In this document: positions 7,734-16,100 of the stretch, piece after piece | Layout of the letters: each line of letters begins with the position of its first letter | Numbering within the stretch: position 1 is the first letter of the stretch | Source: a bacterium | Lineage (GTDB): Bacteria > Verrucomicrobiota > Kiritimatiellia > CAIKKV01 > CAIYGI01 | Assembly (NCBI GenBank): GCA_025360745.1 | Contig: JANYBP010000088.1 | Span: 1 to 36,722 of the forward strand | Reading direction: 5' to 3' | DNA length: 36,722 nt | Translations under genes and position numbers: made by a program | The notes under the pieces: generated by a model | Told to the model about the DNA's origin: nothing | Databases searched by the model: none | What the model saw: only the letters and a program-made list of their open reading frames with translations

Positions 7734-8351
7734 ATGAAGACGAAAATATTCATGACTTCTGCGGTGGTGTCGCTGGTGCTGGGAGGTAATCTTGCGAAGG
7801 CGGTTATTACCGGATCGCAGCATGACTTCCACAATGCGACCTGGGCCAACGGGCAGATCTGTCTGCCCTGCCACGCGCCCCACAACAACATCAATTCGAC
7901 CGGATCGCTACTGTGGAATCATACCGCCTCGGTCGCCTCCTACACCTTCTACACCAGCCCAACCATGAAGGCGACGGCGCCGACGGTCATGTCCGACATC
8001 TCGAAGACCTGCATGGGCTGCCATGATGGGACGGTGGCCGTGGATTCCTTCGGGGGCGTGACCGGCTCCACCCTGGTCTCGACGACCAACCGCCTGGGTA
8101 CGGTGCTGGGTAACGATCATCCGATATCGATCGCTTATAGCCTGGCGGTCACGGGACTCAAGGGCATGTACGATCCGGCCGTTGCGCCATCGGGTTTGCC
8201 CGGGGGCACGACGATTGCCGCCGACCTGCTCTATGCCGGCAAGGTCGAGTGCAATTCCTGTCACGATGTGCACAACTCCTTCGGCATTCCCAGGATGCTG
8301 AAAAAAAGCAATGCCAGCAGCGCCCTTTGCCTGACATGCCATAACATCTAA
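7734..8351 (+). CDS. Tetraheme c-type cytochrome (paralog 2)
   Basis: A 205-residue near-copy of the cytochrome at 5177-5791, with the same four heme sites (CLPCH, CMGCH, CNSCH, CLTCH) and the same end. The signal peptide has diverged (TKIFMTSAVVSLVLGGNLAKA), while the mature part differs at few positions. A 128-nt stretch, 7965-8092, is identical to 5405-5532. GGAGGGAG before 7734 decides the start; an in-frame ATG at 7719 lies inside that ribosome site. The paired operators of paralog 1 are absent here, so the two copies may be expressed under different conditions. Function is inferred as an electron carrier. Confidence 0.87.
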   Translation: MKTKIFMTSAVVSLVLGGNLAKAVITGSQHDFHNATWANGQICLPCHAPHNNINSTGSLLWNHTASVASYTFYTSPTMKATAPTVMSDISKTCMGCHDGTVAVDSFGGVTGSTLVSTTNRLGTVLGNDHPISIAYSLAVTGLKGMYDPAVAPSGLPGGTTIAADLLYAGKVECNSCHDVHNSFGIPRMLKKSNASSALCLTCHNI

Positions 8352-8360
8352 TCGATAGGT

Positions 8361-8399
8361 AAACCGCCCCGGACGGACCGCACTCCGGACAAGCGGTTT
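8361..8399 (+). terminator. Possible hairpin terminator
   Basis: AAACCGC (8361-8367) pairs with GCGGTTT (8393-8399), enclosing a further CCGG/CCGG pairing. There is no T-tract, so factor-independent termination is doubtful. It may separate the small-cytochrome genes from the long operon that starts at 8439. Confidence 0.35.
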
Positions 8400-8438
8400 G
8401 CGGGAGGCGGCGCGTTTCAGCGTACGGCATCGGAAGGA

Positions 8439-9620
8439 ATGAGGTGCAGTTTGCCGACAATTTATCCAGCACCGGGGCGCCGTCATGCGCCCGGCATGAC
8501 GGCATGTCGGCTGCTGTCTTTTGGCGCCGCCGCGCTTCTGGTACTGCTGGCAAACGGATGTCGCACCCCGCCCCCGCCCGTTCAGCGGGATATTCTTTTC
8601 TATCCGCCGCCGCCTGAACAGCCGCGCTTTCAGTACCTGACCAGCATCTCATCGCCGGCCGATGTGCTGGCCCGTCCGTCCGCTTTGATGAAGTTCATTT
8701 TCGGACCGTCCCCACGCCTGCCGGCGATCATGAAACCGTACGGCCTGGTCTTGAAAAACGGCAAGCTGTACGTCAGCGACACCGTCAACGGCACGATCCA
8801 TATCGCCGACTTGCGCCGCAAAACATGGGAATATTTCCAGCCGACAAGATCGGGACGTCTGCGCAAGAACATCGGGCTGGCCGTGGACGACGATGGAACA
8901 ATGTACGTCAGCGATACCCTGCGCGGCCAGGTGGTGATCTTCAACTCCGCCAACAAGTTCATCGGCGAGCTGGGGCGTCCCGGGGAATTGAAACCCACGG
9001 CCATGGAAATCGCCGGCAACCGGCTTTACGTGGCCGACATGAAAGGCCGCCGCGTGGTGGTTTACGACAAGACTTCGCGCGCGGCGGTCGAATCGATACC
9101 GCGCGCCGGCGTGACCAACGAAAGCGAAATCCTCTATCAACCGGTGGGGCTGGCCAGGGACAGTGAAGGCCGGCTGTTTGTGTCGGATGCGGGCTCCTTC
9201 CGCATCCAGGTCTACCGCCCTGACGGCGGCTATTTGCGCACCATCGGGCGGCAGGGCGACAGCCCCGGCGACTTCGTGCGCAACAAATGCCTGGCTCTGG
9301 ACCGGATGAACCGGCTCTACGTCGTAGACTCCGCCCCGCAAATCGTGCAGCTGTTCGATGCCCAGGACCGTCTGCTGATGTACTTTGGCGATCCCGACAG
9401 CGGCGAGGAAGGCGAGATGCAGTTGCCGGCGGACGTTTTCATCGATTACGATCACATCGACCTTTTTAAAAAATACGTTGCTCCGGGTTATGACATTGAA
9501 TTCATTGTCCTCGTGAGCAATCAGTTCGGCGATCGAAAGGTGACCGTGTATGGGTTCCTGCGTCCCAAGATCGCGGCGGCGCAGTCCCCGGATGCAGATG
9601 TAAAAACCGCCCGGCCATGA
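8439..9620 (+). CDS. NHL-repeat lipoprotein (first copy)
   Basis: A probable outer-membrane or periplasmic lipoprotein with a six-bladed NHL propeller, a fold usually used for protein binding. The lipobox is LLANGC, followed by a proline-rich linker (FYPPPPEQPRFQYL). NHL blades follow, with motifs such as PYGLVLKNGKLYVSD, DDDGTMYVSDT, LYVADM, GRLFVSDAG and RLYVVDS. The start is uncertain: ATG 8439, TTG 8451 (better spaced from AAGGA and GAGG) or ATG 8496 (a compact lipoprotein signal). Its stop overlaps the heptaheme gene by 4 nt. It opens the operon-like run that encodes the outer-membrane conduit and has a paralog at 16097. A scaffold or docking role is inferred. Confidence 0.82.
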   Translation: MRCSLPTIYPAPGRRHAPGMTACRLLSFGAAALLVLLANGCRTPPPPVQRDILFYPPPPEQPRFQYLTSISSPADVLARPSALMKFIFGPSPRLPAIMKPYGLVLKNGKLYVSDTVNGTIHIADLRRKTWEYFQPTRSGRLRKNIGLAVDDDGTMYVSDTLRGQVVIFNSANKFIGELGRPGELKPTAMEIAGNRLYVADMKGRRVVVYDKTSRAAVESIPRAGVTNESEILYQPVGLARDSEGRLFVSDAGSFRIQVYRPDGGYLRTIGRQGDSPGDFVRNKCLALDRMNRLYVVDSAPQIVQLFDAQDRLLMYFGDPDSGEEGEMQLPADVFIDYDHIDLFKKYVAPGYDIEFIVLVSNQFGDRKVTVYGFLRPKIAAAQSPDADVKTARP

Positions 9621-10318
9621 CGCTGCGCTTATCGTGCCTGATGGTCGCGGGTATGGCGCTGCTGACCGGACTGAGCGCCTGCACAACTCAACAGCGGCAC
9701 GCCTGGCTGACGGTCTTTTTCGAAGGCGTCCCGCCGCTCGAAGGCGCGCCGCAGCGTGCGGCCGCCGGCAACGTTGCCGCGGCTCCGGTTTCCAATGCCG
9801 CGCCGGTCCGGGTCACGAATTCAATCCCGATCCTGCCGCATGCGCCTTACATCCAGCACAAGTGCGACACCTGTCACTCACCGGAACGGCCAAGGGAGAT
9901 GAAGGGCACCCAGCAGGATATCTGCTACCCCTGCCACACGAATGTGCTTACCTCCCTCAAGGTCAGACACTTCCCCGCTCAAAAGTGGCTGTGCCTTTCC
10001 TGTCATGCACCACACCTCTCGCCGGTGGCAAAATTACTGCGCGAACCGGTCACCACGCTTTGCTACACCTGCCACGATTCGCTGGACGAAAAAAACTACG
10101 TTCATGATCCGGTCAAGCGGGGACTCTGCCTGGCCTGCCACACACCCCACCAATCGCAGTATCCCGGGCTGCTCAAGCAAACCGGCGACTCCTTGTGTCT
10201 GGGATGCCACAAGCCTGAGGCCATGGAAGCGGCGGCGGGCCACGCCGGAATCGGCGACAGGAAATGCCTGCAATGCCACGATGCCCATCAGTCCGGAAAG
10301 AAGGGCAGGCTGAAATGA
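9617..10318 (+). CDS. Heptaheme cytochrome lipoprotein (doubled CXXCH)
   Basis: A 233-residue lipoprotein cytochrome with signal LTGLSAC and a ~60-residue linker. Seven heme sites follow: CDTCH, CYPCH, CLSCH, CYTCH, CLACH, CLGCH and CLQCH. The spacing with CHAPH, CHTPH and CHDAH is typical of the doubled-CXXCH family (PF09699), each extra His being a candidate axial ligand. It sits between an NHL lipoprotein and an outer-membrane barrel gene, with 4-nt overlaps on both sides. That suggests it is the cytochrome threaded into or docked on the barrel, as in porin-cytochrome conduits of metal-reducing bacteria. The side of the membrane it faces is not known. Confidence 0.88.
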   Translation: MTLRLSCLMVAGMALLTGLSACTTQQRHAWLTVFFEGVPPLEGAPQRAAAGNVAAAPVSNAAPVRVTNSIPILPHAPYIQHKCDTCHSPERPREMKGTQQDICYPCHTNVLTSLKVRHFPAQKWLCLSCHAPHLSPVAKLLREPVTTLCYTCHDSLDEKNYVHDPVKRGLCLACHTPHQSQYPGLLKQTGDSLCLGCHKPEAMEAAAGHAGIGDRKCLQCHDAHQSGKKGRLK

Positions 10319-12300
10319 ACCGGCCGTTTAGAATCCGGTTCATGCCAGGCGTGGGAGCAACCGTCATCGCGGCCGGCGTGGCAGGGGCCGGTCCGGTGAT
10401 GCAAATCGAGGAGCCGCAGCCGGTCGAGTTCCATATCGGCCGCCCCACCCTGTCACTCGAGGTCGAAAACGACAGCCTGCGCACTTCCCGGTCCGACGGT
10501 TCGCTGGTCCCCACCAAGGACGAGACATTGGACGTGACACCCACGGTGGGACTGCTTTTCGACGGCTCCATCTACGACCCCCGCCTTTTGCAATTCAACC
10601 TGGAGACCGATCTCGGCTTCACCAAGGGTAAACGCTGGGTGGACGATGGAACGGGGCAGACGGTAACCAGCGACCGCAACTTCTTTCTCCAAAGGTACAA
10701 TGCCACGGCCACCATGCTGCGCGAGAAGCCTTACTCGCTCACCCTCTTCGGCACCAAGGACCGGGTGCAGCGCGATTACGACCAGTTTAACCGCTTCAAC
10801 GCCGATGTGAACAACTACGGCGCCGCCATCCGTAATATCGGCGGCAATTGGAATTCGGATCTGCGCCTCTCGCATAACGACGAGACGATCGACAGCAGCT
10901 CGCTGCCCAGCATCTACCGCGAAGACCTCTTGAACGTGAATCTCCAGAATCGAAGAAGCCCGGACGATTTCACCACCCTCCGCTTCGACAACCGGAATTT
11001 CTGGCGCCAGGACGGGGGCACACAACCTTACAACGGCGTCGAGCGCACATTTTACGCCCTTGACGAGGAGAGCTTTTCGACAAATCGCGAGAATCGCCTG
11101 GAATCCTCGCTGACCGCCAGCGACATCGACGAGAGCATTTCCGACACCAGCGCCATAACCTGGCGGGAGGATTTCCGGCATCAGATCCGCGAAAACCTTT
11201 GGAGCGGCGCGATCTACGAATACGATCGCCGCGAGGCCGATACGGGCCGATTCCAGGAGCACAGGGCCGAAGTCTATGCCGAACACAAACTCTACGAAAA
11301 CCTGGTTTCGCGCCTGAACCTGCACGGCGAACGCGACACCGATCTGGACGACAGCGAGACCCGTTACGGTCCGGGGCTGGACGAGCATTACACGCGCCGG
11401 CTGAGCGATTTCGGACGGATTTCCCTGAGTTTCGATGGCTACATCGACCATATTATTCCGCGCTCGAACGGCGCCTCCATCGGAACGGTCATCGGCGAGC
11501 CCGTGCATTTCGAGGACCAGCGGCCCGCCTTCCTGACGCGTCCCAACGTGCGGACGGCGGACATCGTCGTGACCGACGACAGCCGCGTGCGCCGTTATCT
11601 CGAAGGCGCCGATTACCGGATCGTCCAGCACGGCTCCTTTACCGAGATTCAACGCGTCTTCGGCGGCGCCATTCCCAACGGCTCCACCGTGCGGGTGGAT
11701 TACCCGGCAGAAGCCATACCATCGAGTTCCCTGAATCAGATGAACCGCAGCGCCGCCGGCGAACTGGACCTGTTCGAACGCCGGGCTGTTCTTTACGCCC
11801 AACAACAGGTCTCCGAGAGCTTTGGTGGTTCATCCCCGCAATTTCAGAATTACATGGACACCGTGATCGGCGCGAAGAGCCACTGGTCCTGGTTCGAAGT
11901 CGGCGCGGAGCATGTGAACCACACTGCTGACGAATTAAGCTACAGCGGCATCGACTATTATGCCGAGCTGTTCTGGGAAGCCGAATATTTCTCCGCGAAA
12001 CTGCATGCCGACCGCTCGCTGATCGATTACGGACAGCAGGGCGGCGAGCAGGATACGACCACCTACACCGCCACCCTGAACTGGAACCCGGGGCAACTCA
12101 TGACCCTGCAGGGCTTCGCCGGTCAATATTACGAAACCCTCAACGATGGCAAACGCGACATCTTCACCCTGGCAGGTAACGTGATTTTTCACTACTCGCG
12201 CTTGTCGTTCGTGCTCACCTACCGTTACGAAGACGAACAGGATTCGGTCGATCGATTCGAGAGGCATTACCTGCTCGCCAAACTAACCCGCTATTTTTAA
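10315..12300 (+). CDS. Outer-membrane beta-barrel porin of a porin-cytochrome conduit
   Basis: A 661-residue protein with a signal peptide (FMPGVGATVIAAGVAGAG) and a long run of alternating polar and hydrophobic strands rich in Tyr, Asp and Arg. It ends LLAKLTRYF; a terminal Phe is the usual signal for outer-membrane barrel assembly. There are no heme sites. MtrB and the Geobacter Omb porins of extracellular electron transfer have a similar size and neighbourhood, but I see no diagnostic sequence signature for them, so this is assignment by context. ATG 10315 overlaps the heptaheme stop as TGAAATGA. It presumably holds a multiheme cytochrome and lets electrons cross the outer membrane. Confidence 0.8.
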   Translation: MNRPFRIRFMPGVGATVIAAGVAGAGPVMQIEEPQPVEFHIGRPTLSLEVENDSLRTSRSDGSLVPTKDETLDVTPTVGLLFDGSIYDPRLLQFNLETDLGFTKGKRWVDDGTGQTVTSDRNFFLQRYNATATMLREKPYSLTLFGTKDRVQRDYDQFNRFNADVNNYGAAIRNIGGNWNSDLRLSHNDETIDSSSLPSIYREDLLNVNLQNRRSPDDFTTLRFDNRNFWRQDGGTQPYNGVERTFYALDEESFSTNRENRLESSLTASDIDESISDTSAITWREDFRHQIRENLWSGAIYEYDRREADTGRFQEHRAEVYAEHKLYENLVSRLNLHGERDTDLDDSETRYGPGLDEHYTRRLSDFGRISLSFDGYIDHIIPRSNGASIGTVIGEPVHFEDQRPAFLTRPNVRTADIVVTDDSRVRRYLEGADYRIVQHGSFTEIQRVFGGAIPNGSTVRVDYPAEAIPSSSLNQMNRSAAGELDLFERRAVLYAQQQVSESFGGSSPQFQNYMDTVIGAKSHWSWFEVGAEHVNHTADELSYSGIDYYAELFWEAEYFSAKLHADRSLIDYGQQGGEQDTTTYTATLNWNPGQLMTLQGFAGQYYETLNDGKRDIFTLAGNVIFHYSRLSFVLTYRYEDEQDSVDRFERHYLLAKLTRYF

Positions 12301-12329
12301 CGCATTCAAATACAGGAATTTTAACCACT

Positions 12330-15300
12330 GTGACAACCGGGCATCCAGATATGACTTACCGTCAACTCATTCAATTCGATCCGATCGATGAGGCTGTGAG
12401 GATTGGCGACGCGGACCGCAGGGAACGTGGCGCGCGGCTGGTCTCCAGCTATGCGATATCCGGGCGCATGGCCGACCGCCTGACCGGCACGATATTCCCC
12501 AATCTGCAGTTCGCGCGGCCCGGCGACAACAAGGCCCTGATGGTGGTGGGCGGGCACGGGACCGGCAAGAGCCATTTGATGGCCTTCGTCTCAAGCCTTG
12601 CGGAGCATGCCGATCTTGCCGAACTCGTAACCAACCCGAAACTCCTCGCAAAGGCGCAGGATGCCGATGGCCGGGAAGTGCGGGCCTTGGCGGCAGTCGC
12701 CGGAAGCTTCAAAGTCGTCCGCGCCGCCGTAGCTCCAGGCAAGGCGTCGCTGCGGGAAATGCTGCTCGGGCGCATCGAGGGGTTTTTAGCCTCGCAGGGC
12801 GTGGTCTACTCCTTCCCGACGGCGCCAGGGACGGACGGAGGCGCTCCGCAGTTCGAAGGGATGATGGCAGCGTTCCATCAGAAGTTTCCGGAACAGGGCT
12901 TGTTGCTGGTTGTGGACGACTTGTTCGACTTATTGCTGACCAGAAGATCCTCGCGTTTGATCCTGGATCTGAACTTCCTGAACTCGCTTTGCGAAGCCTG
13001 CCGCGATTCCAGATTCCGATTAATCGCGGGACTGAGGGAATCCATTTTCGACAATCACCGCTTTGCACCGGCGGCGGAAACACTCGGCCTGCTTCAACCA
13101 CGCTGCGAAACGGTTGCGCTCAACGCTTCCGATGTGAGCTTTGTCGTTTCCGAACGGCTGACGAAAAAGACCCCCGATCAAACTCAGGCGGTCAGGGAAT
13201 ACCTCGCACCATTCGCCGGCTATTTCGGCGACATGCACGCCCGGCTGGAGGAATTTGCGGCCAGCTTCCCGCTCCATCCCGACTATTCCGGCATCTTCGA
13301 AAAGAACGACTTCGCCGACCAGCGCGGCGTCCTGCACATACTGTCCGATGCGGTGGCAAGACGCCTGGAGCAGCCGCTGCCCGGCGACCGGCCCGGGGTG
13401 ATTGCCTACGACAGCTATTGGGAGGATCTTTGCCGCAATCCGGCCTGCCGGTCCATGCCGGAAACCGCCGAGGTCATCGATTTCACCAGGCGGCTGGAAA
13501 CCCGGATCGAACGCGCCGTCACGCGCCCGGAATACCGGGAATTGGCGCTGCGCATCGTGCATGCCCTGTCGCTGCACCGTCTCAGCATGGGCGACATCTA
13601 CAGCGGACATGGAGCATCGCCCGCCGAACTGCGCGATACCCTTTGCCTTTTCCAGCCGGGGTTGGAAGAGCTTGCCGAAAAACCCGCCGACTCCCTGCTG
13701 GCCCATGTGACAGCGGTGCTTGGCGAGATCCGCAAGTGCGGCAACGAGAATTTTATCACCCTGGGTTCGGAAAACGGCCAGTACTACCTGCATTTCAAAA
13801 AATTCAAGCGCTTCATCACGCCGGAACTGGTCTTGCACTGGGTTAATGCCCTGCCTTTCCTTGTGCTGATGCTGACCGGCGGCATCATGCTGGCCTCCCG
13901 GTTTTTCCAGCTGGAACGCCAGTTGTTCGCCTGGACGGTGATTGTGCACAAGGTCTGCGCGATCACCTGGCTCTGCGCCTTGCCGCTCACCGTCTTGATG
14001 CGCGCCCGGCAGCATTGGGCGCACATCCGCATCATGTTGAGCTGGGGTGCGGAGGATGCGGTTTGGATGATTCAATCGCTGCGTACCCTCTACGACAAGA
14101 AGGCGGAGGTGCCGGCCGCCGATCGTTTTAATACGGGGCAGAAAATCAACGCCTGCCTGGTCATTATGTATTACTTCGGCTTCGCTTCGACCGGCTTGGC
14201 GATGCTCTGGATGGGCACGATCCTGTTCCCATGGTACATCCATGTGGCCTTGTTCTTCTCGGCCATGGGCTCGGTTGGCGGCCATCTCTTCCTGGCCATG
14301 ATCAACCCCAGCACGCGCATCGCTTTTGCCGGCATCTTCCACGGCTGGGCGCCGATGAAGTATGTCGAGCATCATCATCCCTTGAGCCTGCCGAAAACGC
14401 ATCACAAGCATCGCGCGCCGGTCAAACTCAAGACCGTCATCGGACAAATCCTCGTCTCGAAGGTGGACCTGATCATCCTGACCGTCGCCGCCTGCATGGC
14501 GGTGGCCGGCGTCTTCATTTTCAGCATGGGGCGGACGGCGGAAGTTAAAAGACAGTTCGCCAAGAGTTTTGCCGACCTGATCCAGCCGAGCGCCCTCTCA
14601 ACCAAGCACCGCATCGGAGAAACGTCGGAAAAATGCACCAAATGCCACCTGTTCACCGGAGCGCTGCCCAACAGCAAGTGCGAGTACTGCCACCCCGACA
14701 TCAAGGAGCGCCGGGACAAGCCGATCGGATACCACGGCACGCTGAAGGGCGAATGCCGATACTGTCACCGGGAACATCAGACTCGGTCGCGATCGATCGT
14801 GCCTCTGGACAGGGAGAAGTTCGATCACAATCTGGCCGACTTCAGACTTGAAGGCAGGCACGCCAGGCTTGCCTGCGACGACTGCCACAAAAAGTTACGC
14901 GCGCCGGACTCCAGGAGCATTTATTACATCGGGCTCAAGCACGGGGCCTGCACGGACTGCCATCGCGACCCGCACGCCGGCCAGTTCAAATTCGCCTGCG
15001 ATAAGTGCCACACGCCCAAGGGCTGGAAGGGCGCCGACTTGAAGTTCGCCCACGGCGCCGATTCCGGCTTCGCCCTGCAGGGCAAACACGCGGAACTGGC
15101 CTGCGCCAAGTGTCACACGCCCGGGACGCCCAAGGGCGCACTGGCTTCGGCAACGTTCAAGGGCCTGCCGACCGATTGCCCCGGCTGCCACACGGATCCG
15201 CACCGCAAGCAATTCGAATCGGCCTGCACGGTTTGTCACTCGGCGGCGGGGTGGCGCGGCAAGGATCTGGTATTCGATCACAACAAGGCCTCGAAATTCC

Positions 15301-16100
15301 CGCTGACGGCCAAACACGCGGAAACGGCCTGTGCCAAGTGTCATGCGCCGCTCGCGCCTGGCGACCAGCTGGCGCTGGCGCGTTTTCGCGGCCTGAATAC
15401 CGGCTGCGCCGATTGCCACAAGGATCCGCATCGCGGGCAATTGGGAGCGGTCTGCACGAAGTGCCACGCCACCCCCACCTCGTGGACTTTGAAAAACCTC
15501 CAATTCACCCATGCCAGGGATAGCGTTTTCGCGCTTGCCGGAAAGCATGCCACCGTCGAGTGTATCAAGTGCCACCAGCCGCAACCCGCCGGCGGAACGC
15601 TTGCATCCGGTAAATTCAAGGGCCTGGGCACGGGTTGCGACGCGTGCCATAATGTGAAACATCCCGAATCGTACGGAAAGGATTGCACCGCCTGCCACAC
15701 GCCGGACGCCTGGCCGCGCAAACAACCGCCCTTCGATCACAAGAACGATTCCCGCTTTACGCTCGTCGGCAAACATCTGTCGCTCAGTTGCAGCGCCTGC
15801 CATACTTCATCGCGCATGAGCGCGCTGGCCAGGCCGCCCGCGCTCGATTACGCCTGTGTCACCTGCCACAAGCGCAACGATCCCCACAATGGGACCCTGG
15901 GCGACGTTTGTTCCAAGTGCCATACCGCGGCGGGCTGGAAAGGAAAGGACCTGCTCTTTAACCACGATATAATTGCCAAATTTCCTCTAAAATTGTACCA
16001 TAAGAAGGTGGCATGCGAGAAATGCCACGTGAGTGGCAAATGGAAACCAGTCTCTACTTCCTGCGATAGTTGCCATCCTGAAGGAGGCAAGAAACCGTGA
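12330..16100 (+). CDS. DUF6079-like ATPase / cytochrome b / 20-heme cytochrome fusion
   Basis: A single 1256-codon frame in three parts. Residues 1-487 resemble the N-terminal third of DUF6079/PglY-type P-loop ATPases (LIQFDPIDEAV; Walker A GGHGTGKS at 74-81; Walker B LLLVVDD at 191-197; GNENFITLGSENGQYY at the end). Residues ~488-755 are a cytochrome b561/FdnI-like membrane domain with five helices and several His. Residues 769-1250 hold 20 CXXCH sites, largely in tri-heme modules 75-77 residues apart. Five helices would put the ATPase in the cytoplasm and the hemes in the periplasm, so the topology is consistent. The cytochrome part would exchange electrons with quinone, in the manner of Geobacter CbcL. 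The GTG at 12330 follows AGGAAT; ATG 12351 is the likely start of the ATPase part. The ATPase is truncated and out of context, so a chimera is possible. Confidence 0.78.
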   Translation: MTTGHPDMTYRQLIQFDPIDEAVRIGDADRRERGARLVSSYAISGRMADRLTGTIFPNLQFARPGDNKALMVVGGHGTGKSHLMAFVSSLAEHADLAELVTNPKLLAKAQDADGREVRALAAVAGSFKVVRAAVAPGKASLREMLLGRIEGFLASQGVVYSFPTAPGTDGGAPQFEGMMAAFHQKFPEQGLLLVVDDLFDLLLTRRSSRLILDLNFLNSLCEACRDSRFRLIAGLRESIFDNHRFAPAAETLGLLQPRCETVALNASDVSFVVSERLTKKTPDQTQAVREYLAPFAGYFGDMHARLEEFAASFPLHPDYSGIFEKNDFADQRGVLHILSDAVARRLEQPLPGDRPGVIAYDSYWEDLCRNPACRSMPETAEVIDFTRRLETRIERAVTRPEYRELALRIVHALSLHRLSMGDIYSGHGASPAELRDTLCLFQPGLEELAEKPADSLLAHVTAVLGEIRKCGNENFITLGSENGQYYLHFKKFKRFITPELVLHWVNALPFLVLMLTGGIMLASRFFQLERQLFAWTVIVHKVCAITWLCALPLTVLMRARQHWAHIRIMLSWGAEDAVWMIQSLRTLYDKKAEVPAADRFNTGQKINACLVIMYYFGFASTGLAMLWMGTILFPWYIHVALFFSAMGSVGGHLFLAMINPSTRIAFAGIFHGWAPMKYVEHHHPLSLPKTHHKHRAPVKLKTVIGQILVSKVDLIILTVAACMAVAGVFIFSMGRTAEVKRQFAKSFADLIQPSALSTKHRIGETSEKCTKCHLFTGALPNSKCEYCHPDIKERRDKPIGYHGTLKGECRYCHREHQTRSRSIVPLDREKFDHNLADFRLEGRHARLACDDCHKKLRAPDSRSIYYIGLKHGACTDCHRDPHAGQFKFACDKCHTPKGWKGADLKFAHGADSGFALQGKHAELACAKCHTPGTPKGALASATFKGLPTDCPGCHTDPHRKQFESACTVCHSAAGWRGKDLVFDHNKASKFPLTAKHAETACAKCHAPLAPGDQLALARFRGLNTGCADCHKDPHRGQLGAVCTKCHATPTSWTLKNLQFTHARDSVFALAGKHATVECIKCHQPQPAGGTLASGKFKGLGTGCDACHNVKHPESYGKDCTACHTPDAWPRKQPPFDHKNDSRFTLVGKHLSLSCSACHTSSRMSALARPPALDYACVTCHKRNDPHNGTLGDVCSKCHTAAGWKGKDLLFNHDIIAKFPLKLYHKKVACEKCHVSGKWKPVSTSCDSCHPEGGKKP

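Noticed and set aside
10453..11805. Long minus-strand open frame (450 codons) opposite the porin gene
   Set aside because: The same reasoning applies: the + strand frame has a signal peptide, a C-terminal barrel signature and start/stop overlaps with its neighbours.
13020..14447. Minus-strand open frame (475 codons) opposite the ATPase/cytochrome b junction
   Set aside because: The + strand frame contains the recognised motifs of both domains; the antisense frame has none and spans the junction only by chance.
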